Origin: Pseudomonadota bacterium
Lineage (GTDB): Bacteria > Desulfobacterota > Desulfarculia > Desulfarculales > JAHJDS01
Length of the DNA: 21,994 nucleotides
Assembly (NCBI GenBank): GCA_018812395.1
Contig: JAHJDS010000114.1
Coordinates: 1 to 21,994, forward strand
Direction of reading: 5' to 3'
Position numbers and translations under genes: made by a program. The notes under the pieces are model-generated. The model made no database searches, was not told the DNA's origin, and was given only the letters and a program-made list of their open reading frames with translations. Positions 16,172 through 21,994 of this stretch are shown here, piece by piece. How positions within the stretch are numbered: position 1 is the stretch's first letter; the number at the start of each line of letters is the position of its first letter.

Positions 16172-17055
16172 CGCCGGCCTGGATCGATCTCCACCTCCAC
16201 TCCGCGGCCAGCGACGGCACCGCCGCCCCGGCCGAGGTGGCCGTACTGGCCGCCGCGGCCGGCCTGGCGGCCGCGGCCCTGACCGATCACGACACCACGG
16301 CCGGGGTGGACGAGTTTTTGACGGCGGCCCGGGACAAAGGGCTGCCGGCCGTTGCCGGCGTCGAGATCAGCGCCAATCACCCCCACGGCGCCATGCACCT
16401 GGTGGGGCTGTTTGTCGACCACGAACATCCGGACCTGGTCAAGGGCCTCCGGTGGCTGCAACAGGGCCGGGCCGAGCGCCACCCCCGGATGCTGGCCCGA
16501 CTCCAAGAGCTGGGTCACCCCGTGACCTGGGCCGAGGTGGCGGCCCAGGCCGGCGGCGGCCAGGTGGGCCGGCCCCATTTCGCCCGGGCGATGACGGCCC
16601 GGGGGTGGGCGCCGAGCATCCAGGCCGCCTTTGATCAATACCTCAAAAAGGGCCGGCCGGCCTACGTGGACCGGGCGCGCCTCGATCCGCCCCGGGCCAT
16701 CGAACTCCTGAAAGGGGCCGGTGGCCTGGCCGTCCTGGCCCATCCCCATACCTTGAACGCCTTCAACTTCGAGGTCCTGGCCGAGGAAATCGCCGAACTC
16801 AAGGACATGGGACTGGACGCCGTCGAAGTCTGGCACCCAGGGTTAGACTCGGCCTGGACCAAGTCCCTCCTCAGGCTCGCCCGGCGGCTGGATTTGGGGG
16901 TCTCGGGCGGATCTGACTGGCACGGCGACAACCAGCCGGACGTCAAGATCGGCTTCGGCCGGGGAACGCTCCGGGTCCCCGAGTCCTGCTACCGGGAGCT
17001 GCTCCAACGACGCCCGGGGTCGTCCCCGGTCAGGGCAGCCATAAGAGATACCTGA
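16168..17055 (+). CDS. PHP-domain phosphoesterase (YciV/RNase AM-like)
   Basis: The 295-residue protein has the metal-binding motifs of the PHP family in order: DLHLHSAASDG (H9, H11, D16), LTDHDT (D40, H41), E66 of GVEIS, then HPHTLNAF, VWHPGLD and GSDWHGDN near the C-terminus. The best-known relatives remove phosphate from 3',5'-bisphosphonucleosides or trim short RNA 5' ends; which substrate applies here cannot be read from the sequence. Its ATG overlaps the stop of the mutase gene as ATGA, so the two are co-translated from one message. The last 26 bases overlap the end of the convergent hemolysin III family gene on the other strand. Confidence 0.92.
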   Translation: MTPAWIDLHLHSAASDGTAAPAEVAVLAAAAGLAAAALTDHDTTAGVDEFLTAARDKGLPAVAGVEISANHPHGAMHLVGLFVDHEHPDLVKGLRWLQQGRAERHPRMLARLQELGHPVTWAEVAAQAGGGQVGRPHFARAMTARGWAPSIQAAFDQYLKKGRPAYVDRARLDPPRAIELLKGAGGLAVLAHPHTLNAFNFEVLAEEIAELKDMGLDAVEVWHPGLDSAWTKSLLRLARRLDLGVSGGSDWHGDNQPDVKIGFGRGTLRVPESCYRELLQRRPGSSPVRAAIRDT

Positions 17056-17677
17056 CCATCAGGTAGAAGTGGCAGAGTGATCCGGCCAGCACGAACAGGT
17101 GAAACAGCTCGTGGAAGCCGAAGACCCCCGGCCAGGGGTCGGGACGCCGGAGGCCGTAGATGACGGCCCCGACGCTGTAGAACACCCCGCCAGCCAGCAG
17201 CCAGACCAAGCCCCCGATCGGCACGGCCTTGACGATGGGGTGGATGGCCACCAGCCCCACCCAGCCCATGACCAGGTAGAGGGCCGTCGACATCCAGCGC
17301 GGGGCGGAGATCCAGAATAACTTCAGGAAGAGTCCGGCCAGGGCCAGCCCCCACACCGCGCCGAAGATGCTCCACCCCCAGACGCCCCGGAGCGCCACCA
17401 GACAAAAAGGGGTGTACGTGCCGGCGATGAGCACGTAGATCATGATGTGGTCCAGGCGCCGCCAAGTGAGGGTCTTCCCGGCCGACAGCGGCAGCAGATG
17501 ATAGACGGCGCTGGCCGTGTAGAGCAGCACCAGGCTCGCGCCGTAGACCACGAAGGAGACCAGGTGCCAGGGGCCGCGGTGCAGGGCCGACAAGACGACC
17601 AGCGCCCCCAGGCCGGCCGCGGCCAGGACCGCGCCCGCCAGGTGGGACAGTCCGCTGACCGGGTCCTTCAGCGTCAA
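17030..17677 (-). CDS. Hemolysin III / PAQR family seven-helix membrane protein
   Basis: The 215-residue protein is almost entirely membrane helices (about seven). It has the metal-site motifs of the family: H12 in SGLSHLAGA, SAVYH ending at H60, the RRLDHIMIYVLIAGTYTPF block with H77, and the C-terminal FHELFHLFVLAGSLCHF. In eukaryotic relatives (adiponectin receptors) these residues hold zinc and give ceramidase activity; the bacterial role is poorly known and the 'hemolysin' name should not be taken literally. The TTG start at 17677 is supported by AGGAG 6 bases upstream. It lies 77 bases after the transglutaminase-like gene with no clear promoter in between, so the two may be co-transcribed. 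Confidence 0.92.
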   Translation of the reverse strand: MTLKDPVSGLSHLAGAVLAAAGLGALVVLSALHRGPWHLVSFVVYGASLVLLYTASAVYHLLPLSAGKTLTWRRLDHIMIYVLIAGTYTPFCLVALRGVWGWSIFGAVWGLALAGLFLKLFWISAPRWMSTALYLVMGWVGLVAIHPIVKAVPIGGLVWLLAGGVFYSVGAVIYGLRRPDPWPGVFGFHELFHLFVLAGSLCHFYLMVRYLLWLP

Positions 17678-17754
17678 CCCTCACTCCTGATCCGGGGGTT
17701 CACCGACAAAAACACGTGGCCCCGCGTCGGGTCGCCGGGCCGAAGGTCAATCGC

Positions 17755-18399
17755 TCACGCCTCGAAAGAGGTCATCCACTCGGTCACCGTCTCCTCGCCG
17801 TAGGCCCGCTTCCAGGCGGCGACGATCTCTTGGACGGGCACGTCGGCATAGAAACCGTGGTGAGTCAGATAGACGACGTGCGGCCGGCCGGCCAGGTCGC
17901 GCTCGTGAAACACGGCGTCTTTGGTGCCGTCAAAGACGACCGGCTCGAGCCCCAGCCGCTCGCAGAGCGGCAGCTCGAAGGAGGGCGTCACCCGGAGCCA
18001 CTTGTCCCGGACGTACAATTCGACGTAGCCGTGGTAGGTGAACAGGTCCGTGGCCATCATCTCCCGGAGCGGACCCTCGAAGCGCAGGATGCGAATGTCG
18101 GCGAAGATGAGTCGGGCCGGGATGCCGGCCGCCCGGGCCAGGCCCACCAGCAGGGCCGACTTCTGAACGCAGTAGCCCTTGCCCCGATCCAGGGTGAAGG
18201 TCGGCCGGTAGTGCTCGGGCAGAAAGAAGGGCGAATAGGGGTTGTAGCGGATACGGTCCCGCACGTACTCGAACAGGGCCCGGGCCCTGTCCTCGGGCCG
18301 GTCCAGTCCGGCGGTGATCTCCCCGGCCAAGGCGATCAGCCGGGGGTTGTCGGAGTCGATGATCTCGGTGGGCCGCAGGTACAACTCGGCGTCGGTCAC
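17755..18399 (-). CDS. Transglutaminase-like domain protein
   Basis: This 214-residue cytosolic protein has the transglutaminase core (PF01841). The nucleophile is C77 in DRGKGYCVQKSALLVGLARA and the histidine is H123 in LFTYHGYVELYV. The position where many relatives have the third catalytic residue, Asp, is Thr (T138 in WLRVTPSFE); I recall the same 'TP' form in a bacterial subfamily, so it is probably not decay. Bacterial members are usually peptidases or amidases, and no signal peptide is present. The GTG start at 18399 has GGGAG about 7 bases upstream and a good promoter further back. Substrate unknown. Confidence 0.88.
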   Translation of the reverse strand: MTDAELYLRPTEIIDSDNPRLIALAGEITAGLDRPEDRARALFEYVRDRIRYNPYSPFFLPEHYRPTFTLDRGKGYCVQKSALLVGLARAAGIPARLIFADIRILRFEGPLREMMATDLFTYHGYVELYVRDKWLRVTPSFELPLCERLGLEPVVFDGTKDAVFHERDLAGRPHVVYLTHHGFYADVPVQEIVAAWKRAYGEETVTEWMTSFEA

Positions 18400-18428
18400 G
18401 GCTGGCTCCCAGGTTGGCGTATCGCGGT

Positions 18429-18457
18429 ATGATACTCCCTCGGTCCCGGCCGGTCAA
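18429..18457 (-). promoter_or_regulatory. sigma-70 promoter for the transglutaminase-like gene
   Basis: Minus-strand TTGACC (18457-18452), a 17-base spacer and TATCAT (18434-18429). The start is predicted near 18422, about 22 bases before the GTG. Its -35 box lies 14 bases from the -35 box of the divergent promoter. Confidence 0.65.
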
Positions 18458-18471
18458 ATGCCGGAACGGTT

Positions 18472-18500
18472 TTGACAAGCCGACCGGGGCGGTATATATA
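18472..18500 (+). promoter_or_regulatory. Strong sigma-70 promoter for the two unknown genes
   Basis: A perfect TTGACA at 18472-18477, a 17-base spacer and TATATA at 18495-18500. This is the best match to consensus in the window. The start would be near 18507, 24 bases before the GTG at 18531. Confidence 0.8.
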
Positions 18501-18530
18501 GTATCAAATTGTCCAGGGGGGGGCCGAGCC

Positions 18531-19139
18531 GTGGATCACGCGGGAATCTTCCAGAGCCTGGAACGGTTCGCCAAAATGATCACAGACTTGGCCGATCAGC
18601 ACACGCCCCTGTTGGCCGACAAGCTGGGTCGGCTGCATACCCTGGCCTCCCGACAGGCGTTTCAGACCGCCGAGTTGGAACGCCTTCGGGACAAGCTCCA
18701 GGGATTGGTGGCGGCCCTGCCCCGGGGCTCATCGGCGCGCGCCCATCGGCTGAACCAGCTCGATCGGGTCCAGGCCCGGATCGAGTCCCTGGCCCCCAAA
18801 GTGGAGCTGCTCAGCGCCCGGGTGCGCCAACTGTTCGATTTGGGTCGGCGTTTCCTGGAACTCATCGAGGCCGAGAACAGGGCCCTGGACAACGTGCTGG
18901 CCGACTTCCGGGACTGGATCAATTCCCGGGAAGAGCCCCTGCGCCGCCAGGTGGAACTGGCCCGCCAAATGCTCGACCATCAGGGAGACGCCACCGGTCA
19001 GGCCGCCGAGGAGTCACCATCCGACGTGGACGAGGCCGGCATCGATCATATCGTCGAACAAGTGCTGGGCGAAAACGTGGGCGATGAACTCGAGTTGTTG
19101 TTGGCGAACGTCGAAGACGGGGCCACGGTGAGGAGTTGA
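18531..19139 (+). CDS. Unknown protein, mostly helical coiled coil
   Basis: I do not recognise this 202-residue protein. Residues about 5-150 are strongly helical with heptad-like Leu spacing, for example RDKLQGLVAAL, VELLSARVRQLFDLGRRFLE and EAENRALDNVLADF. The last 45 residues are acidic (about GDATGQAAEESPSDVDEAG onward). There is no signal peptide or membrane helix. The overall form resembles structural or chaperone proteins such as FlgN, but no specific match can be claimed. The GTG start is set by the promoter at 18472-18500, whose transcript cannot include earlier starts. The next gene begins 4 bases after the stop, so the two probably work together. Confidence 0.75.
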   Translation: MDHAGIFQSLERFAKMITDLADQHTPLLADKLGRLHTLASRQAFQTAELERLRDKLQGLVAALPRGSSARAHRLNQLDRVQARIESLAPKVELLSARVRQLFDLGRRFLELIEAENRALDNVLADFRDWINSREEPLRRQVELARQMLDHQGDATGQAAEESPSDVDEAGIDHIVEQVLGENVGDELELLLANVEDGATVRS

Positions 19140-19143
19140 AGAC

Positions 19144-19698
19144 GTGGAGACGAAAAACGACCGGGACGCCAACCAGGCCCAAGGTCTGGTCAGACTGGCG
19201 GTGAGGGTGTACGGACTCATCTCGGAGCGCTTCCCGGCGCAGACCGAGGGGTTGCTGGACGTCCTGGACAAAACCAAGAAGGCCTCGAAAAAGAAACGCG
19301 GCGAAAGACGCGACCTCTTGGCCCAGGAACTGCCGCCGGTCATTCTGATCCTGACCCTCAATTACCTCGAGGGCCACGACGAGTTTTCCTCGGGACAAAT
19401 CGAACCCCTGCTGGGGTATCTGGTCAGCGTGTTCTCGCTGGAGTACAAGGAAAGTTACGCCGACCAGCAGGACCCCCTCAAGGAGATGCTGGGCCGAATC
19501 GACTGGTATCTGGACGGGGACAAGGGCTCGGTCGAGGAACTGCTGGCCTTCTTCCTGGGCGAGGAACTCGACCTCAAGTCAGAGGACCTGGTCGAGCCGT
19601 TGTCCGAGTACCTCCGGGACGTGCTGATTCCCGAGCTGTCCAAGCGGATCGATCTGAGTTTCCTTTACGAGAAGCACTTCACCAAGCTGTCCGGTTGA
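19144..19698 (+). CDS. Unknown acidic cytosolic protein
   Basis: I do not recognise this 184-residue protein. It is acidic and helical, without a signal peptide or membrane helix. A basic patch (KTKKASKKKRGERRD, about residues 43-57) interrupts an otherwise acidic chain, and the C-terminal half has EDLVEPLSEYLRDVLIPELS. It starts at a GTG 4 bases after the coiled-coil gene; GAGGAG lies in the end of that gene at the right distance, so translation is coupled. Codon use matches the neighbours, which argues that it is a native gene. The pair could form a complex, but nothing in the sequence shows what it does. Confidence 0.75.
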   Translation: METKNDRDANQAQGLVRLAVRVYGLISERFPAQTEGLLDVLDKTKKASKKKRGERRDLLAQELPPVILILTLNYLEGHDEFSSGQIEPLLGYLVSVFSLEYKESYADQQDPLKEMLGRIDWYLDGDKGSVEELLAFFLGEELDLKSEDLVEPLSEYLRDVLIPELSKRIDLSFLYEKHFTKLSG

Positions 19699-19754
19699 CC
19701 TGGCCGGGCGGCCTCGGCACGGCCCGGATCGACGCTCGGAATCGCCCCGGCGGG

Positions 19755-20438
19755 TCAACGGCCGAAGAGGCGCCGCGGTTTGAGGTTGTCCGTCAGATCG
19801 GACAACCTCTCCAGGACCAGGTCCGGCCCGGCGGCCCGCAGCTCGTCCAAATCCACGAACCCGCCGCCGACGACCGCCACAAAGACGCCGGCCGCCCGGG
19901 CCGCGGCCACGTCGGCCAGGGTGTCGCCGACCATCAGGGCCTCCTCCGGACCGGCCCCCAGGCGTTCCAGGGCCAGGTTGATCAGTTCCGGGTCGGGCTT
20001 GAGGGCCAGGTCGGGTTGCCAACCGATCACCGCCTGGAAATAAGGGGCCAGCCCCAGGCCGGCCACGATCCTGTGGGCCAGGTCCTCCATCTTGTTGGTG
20101 ACCACGGCCTTGGGGTGGGGCAAATTTTTGAGGGTGTCTGCCACGTCCGGGAAGGCCCGGGTGGCGTCCAGGCAGTGGGCGGCGTAGCGCTTGCGGAAGA
20201 CGGTGACCAGCCGCTCGGCCTCGGCGGCCCGGCCCTGCTCGGCGGCGATGGCCCGCAGCTGGGAGACGATGCCCCGGCCCAGCCGGGCCTTCCTGATGGC
20301 GTCCCGGCCGGGCGAATCCAGGCCGGTCATGCCCAGGGCCCAGTCCATGGCCGCGCTCAGGTCCTCGGCCGAGTCGGACAGGGTGCCGTCCAGGTCGAAC
20401 AGGAGCAGCCGCACCCGGGCCGGATCGAAACGCCTCAT
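19755..20438 (-). CDS. HAD-superfamily phosphatase, phosphoglycolate phosphatase-like
   Basis: The 227-residue protein has all four HAD motifs: LLLFDLDGTLSDSAEDL (nucleophile D15, acid D17), the Thr of VVTNKMEDL, the Lys of ALKPDPELINLAL, and the metal ligands in LMVGDTLADVAAARAAGV. An alpha-helical cap (about residues 20-85) places it with Gph/YieH-like enzymes that act on small phosphate esters such as phosphoglycolate. Exact substrate cannot be decided. The ATG at 20438 has AAGGA about 7 bases upstream and overlaps the stop of a small upstream ORF as ATGA. The 3' end of the gene contains a perfect 11-bp inverted repeat (19782-19809). Confidence 0.9.
   Translation of the reverse strand: MRRFDPARVRLLLFDLDGTLSDSAEDLSAAMDWALGMTGLDSPGRDAIRKARLGRGIVSQLRAIAAEQGRAAEAERLVTVFRKRYAAHCLDATRAFPDVADTLKNLPHPKAVVTNKMEDLAHRIVAGLGLAPYFQAVIGWQPDLALKPDPELINLALERLGAGPEEALMVGDTLADVAAARAAGVFVAVVGGGFVDLDELRAAGPDLVLERLSDLTDNLKPRRLFGR
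19782..19809. repeat. Perfect 11-bp inverted repeat inside the 3' end of the HAD gene
   Basis: GAGGTTGTCCG at 19782-19792 and its exact complement CGGACAACCTC at 19799-19809 surround the loop TCAGAT. No T run follows on either strand, so it is not a standard terminator. It encodes the SDLTDNL part of the HAD protein. Confidence 0.7.
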
Positions 20439-20521
20439 GATCGGTCCTTATCCCGGACCCCGGCTGTATGCGACGAGGTCGCGGCCCTGGTGGCGTTGCT
20501 CGGCGGCGTTGGTGGTTTCAT
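20435..20521 (-). CDS. Possible 28-residue leader ORF coupled to the HAD gene
   Basis: An ATG at 20521 with GGAGG 5 bases upstream opens a 28-codon frame (MKPPTPPSNATRAATSSHTA followed by GVRDKDRS). Its stop overlaps the HAD start codon as ATGA. It fills most of the long leader between the predicted promoter and the HAD gene. The peptide is rich in Pro, Thr, Ser and Ala and resembles no known attenuator peptide. It may be translated only to couple ribosomes to the HAD gene, or not at all. Confidence 0.35.
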   Translation of the reverse strand: MKPPTPPSNATRAATSSHTAGVRDKDRS

Positions 20522-20557
20522 TCAACCCTCCGACCAGCGGGTGGTGGAACCGGTCCC

Positions 20558-20586
20558 AGTTTAGCCGTCCGGCCGGAGGGGGTCAA
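20558..20586 (-). promoter_or_regulatory. sigma-70 promoter for the HAD gene
   Basis: Minus-strand TTGACC (20586-20581), a 17-base spacer and TAAACT (20563-20558). The start is predicted near 20551, about 113 bases before the HAD ATG but only 30 before the small leader ORF. Confidence 0.55.
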
Positions 20587-20596
20587 GCGACCTTTC

Positions 20597-20625
20597 TTGA
20601 CCGGCCCGGGGGCCTGTGCTACCGT
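20597..20625 (+). promoter_or_regulatory. sigma-70 promoter for the hyp operon
   Basis: TTGACC at 20597-20602, a 17-base spacer and TACCGT at 20620-20625. The start is near 20632, leaving a short leader with GGGAG before the ATG at 20645. The two divergent -35 boxes here are only 10 bases apart, so the two promoters would compete for polymerase. Confidence 0.5.
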
Positions 20626-20644
20626 TGATCGTCGGGAGTCTCGA

Positions 20645-20983
20645 ATGCACGAAATGTCGCTCGTCCAGTCCATCCTGGACATCGTTCTGGAAGAGGCCAA
20701 ACGCCACCGGGTCCAAAAAATCACGGCCGTCAACCTCGTCGTCGGACGGTTGACGGCCGTCGTGCCGAACCAGATGAACTTCGCCTTCGAGCTCTTGACC
20801 GAAGGCACGCCGGCCCAGGGGGCCCGGCTGAACCTGGAGTACGTCCCGACCCGGGTCGGCTGCGGCCAGTGCGGTCACGAGTACGAGGTGGCCGAGGGCG
20901 ATTTCCTCTGCCCCGAGTGCGGCGGGGCCGGCGTGGTCCTGTCCGGCCGCGAGCTGCACATCGCTTCCATCGAGGGGGAATGA
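20645..20983 (+). CDS. hypA: Hydrogenase nickel-insertion protein HypA
   Basis: The 112-residue protein delivers nickel to [NiFe]-hydrogenase. It begins MHEMSLVQSILD, where H2 and E3 belong to the nickel site. The zinc site is four cysteines, C73 and C76 (CGQC) with C89 and C92 (CPEC), in the usual spacing. Length is typical. The ATG at 20645 has GGGAG 7 bases upstream; longer frames upstream look non-coding. The stop overlaps the hypB ATG by one base (TGATG), so both partners of the nickel step are made together. Confidence 0.96.
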   Translation: MHEMSLVQSILDIVLEEAKRHRVQKITAVNLVVGRLTAVVPNQMNFAFELLTEGTPAQGARLNLEYVPTRVGCGQCGHEYEVAEGDFLCPECGGAGVVLSGRELHIASIEGE

Positions 20984-21645
20984 TGGTCGAGATATCCGTC
21001 GGGCGCCCGGTGCTCGAGGCCAACGAAAGACTGGCCGCCGCCTATCAGCGGCGTTTCGATGAGGCCGGGGTCTGCGTGGTCAACATCATGTCCTCGCCCG
21101 GGGCGGGCAAGACGGCGCTGTTGGAGCGGACCCTGGACCGGATCGCCGGCGCCAAGCGCGTGGCCGTGATCGAGGGCGACATCGCCACCTCCGAGGACGC
21201 CGAGCGCATCGCCAAGAAGGGCGTGACGGCCGTCCAGATCAACACCGACGGCGCCTGCCACCTGGACGGGGTGATGATCGGTCCGGCCCTGGACGTGCTG
21301 GACCTGGGCGATTTGGACCTGCTGGTCATCGAGAACGTGGGCAACCTGGTCTGTCCGGTCGAGTTCAATTTGGGCGAGCATTTCCGCCTGGCGGTGCTCA
21401 GCGTCACCGAGGGGCACGACAAGCCGGTCAAGTACCCGGCCTTGTTCCGCGAATCACGGGCCCTGATCGTCAACAAGATCGATCTGCTGCCCTACGTGGA
21501 CTGCGACGTGGCGCGCATCCGCCGCGATGTTTTGGCCATCAATCCGGACATCGAGATCTTCGAGTTGTCCTGCCGGACCGGCCAGGGCCTGGACGCCTGG
21601 TGCGAATGGCTCCTGGGGGAGATTGACCGGTGGCCCAAGCCGTAA
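20983..21645 (+). CDS. hypB: Hydrogenase nickel-incorporation GTPase HypB
   Basis: The 220-residue GTPase drives nickel transfer from HypA into the hydrogenase large subunit. The P-loop is SSPGAGKT (37-44), followed by EGDIATSED (64-72), ENVGNLVCPVEF (117-128) and the guanine-specificity NKID (164-167). The metal residues C92 and H93 (ACHLDG) and C124 are present. It lacks both the N-terminal CxxCGC nickel motif and the His-rich stretch of some HypB proteins, so it is the short form without nickel storage. The ATG at 20983 is set by its TGATG overlap with hypA. Confidence 0.96.
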   Translation: MVEISVGRPVLEANERLAAAYQRRFDEAGVCVVNIMSSPGAGKTALLERTLDRIAGAKRVAVIEGDIATSEDAERIAKKGVTAVQINTDGACHLDGVMIGPALDVLDLGDLDLLVIENVGNLVCPVEFNLGEHFRLAVLSVTEGHDKPVKYPALFRESRALIVNKIDLLPYVDCDVARIRRDVLAINPDIEIFELSCRTGQGLDAWCEWLLGEIDRWPKP

Positions 21646-21994
21646 GGTCCCGGGTCCGGATCAGGATCGAGGGCATCGTTCAGGGCGTGGGCTTCAGGCC
21701 CTTTGTCCATGCCCTGGCCTCCCAGGGCCGTCTGAGCGGGTTCGTGACCAACACCTCCGGCGGAGTGCTCATCGAGGTCGAGGGGGACCCGGCCGATCTG
21801 GAGGCGTTCGTCGGCCGCCTCCAGGCCGACAAGCCGCCCCTGGCCCATCTGACCCGGCTGACCACCAGCCCCGTCCCCGCCAGCGGCGGGGACGGCTTCC
21901 TCATCGAGGCCAGCCGGGTCGAGGCCGACCGGCGGGTACTCATCAGCCCGGACGTGGCCACCTGCCACGATTGCCTGGCCGAGCTGTTCGACCC
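21630..21994 (+). CDS. hypF: Carbamoyltransferase HypF, 5' part only (cut by window edge)
   Basis: HypF makes the cyanide ligands of [NiFe]-hydrogenase from carbamoyl phosphate. The visible 121 residues hold the N-terminal acylphosphatase domain (about 8-95), with its signature RIEGIVQGVGFRPFVHALA, and the start of the zinc-finger region, TCHDCLAELFD at the edge. A full HypF has about 750-780 residues. The GTG at 21630 overlaps the end of hypB by 16 bases. hypA-hypB-hypF are one operon; hypC, hypD and hypE would be expected beyond the window. Confidence 0.95.
   Translation, partial: MAQAVRSRVRIRIEGIVQGVGFRPFVHALASQGRLSGFVTNTSGGVLIEVEGDPADLEAFVGRLQADKPPLAHLTRLTTSPVPASGGDGFLIEASRVEADRRVLISPDVATCHDCLAELFD

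Noticed and set aside
17030..17055. Overlap of PHP and hemolysin III family genes as a special antisense device
   Set aside because: A 26-base tail-to-tail overlap is ordinary in compact genomes and nothing else supports regulation.
19704..19727. GC hairpin (CCGGGC/GCCCGG) between the unknown operon and the HAD gene as terminator
   Set aside because: Only 6 bp of stem, a 12-base loop and no T run on either strand.

Overview
The window is GC-rich (about two-thirds G+C by eye) and reads as chromosomal DNA of a strictly anaerobic bacterium, most likely in the Desulfobacterota. The reasons are an 'orange protein'-like NifX/Mrp cluster under a sigma-54 activator (described from sulfate reducers), a hypA-hypB-hypF hydrogenase-maturation run, the queA-tgt-yajC-secD-secF order, and an argS-SPOR pair. 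The taxon is an inference; there is no rRNA or marker to fix it. No tRNA, rRNA, CRISPR array or insertion sequence was seen, and no gap without a gene exceeds about 210 bases.

Layout. 1-3091 (minus): a PAS/AAA+ sigma-54 activator gene, then NifX-like, Mrp/NBP35 ATPase and a second NifX-like protein that runs off the left edge. A -24/-12 promoter precedes the first NifX-like gene, with two upstream palindromes TTTCA-N3-TGAAA. The same palindrome sits beside the activator's own promoter, so the regulator, its sites and its target operon are all visible. 3286-5809 (minus): a 53-residue Cys-rich protein, argS and a SPOR protein, each overlapping the next by a few bases. 5893-7017 (minus): alanine racemase, divergent from queA-tgt-yajC-secD-secF (7135-13627, plus), which ends in a clear Rho-independent terminator. 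13717-14403 (minus): an exported protein of unknown function. 14597-17055 (plus): a phosphoglycerate mutase gene overlapping a PHP-domain phosphoesterase. 17030-18399 (minus): a hemolysin III family membrane protein behind a transglutaminase-like protein. 18531-19698 (plus): two unknown genes behind a strong sigma-70 promoter. 19755-20438 (minus): a HAD phosphatase. 20645-end (plus): hypA, hypB and the start of hypF.

The most striking item is the phosphoglycerate mutase at 14597-16171. It carries nearly all landmarks of the cofactor-independent enzyme (GpmI), but its two halves are in reversed order: the normal C-terminal half comes first and the normal N-terminal half, with the catalytic serine, second. 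This is a natural circular permutation in one uninterrupted frame. Several conserved substrate-lobe residues have also changed although the metal site is intact. Other points worth a second look are a SecF of about twice the usual size with what looks like an extra pair of membrane helices, a low-GC patch of about 360 bp inside argS, the complete sigma-54 circuit, and several small coupled ORFs.
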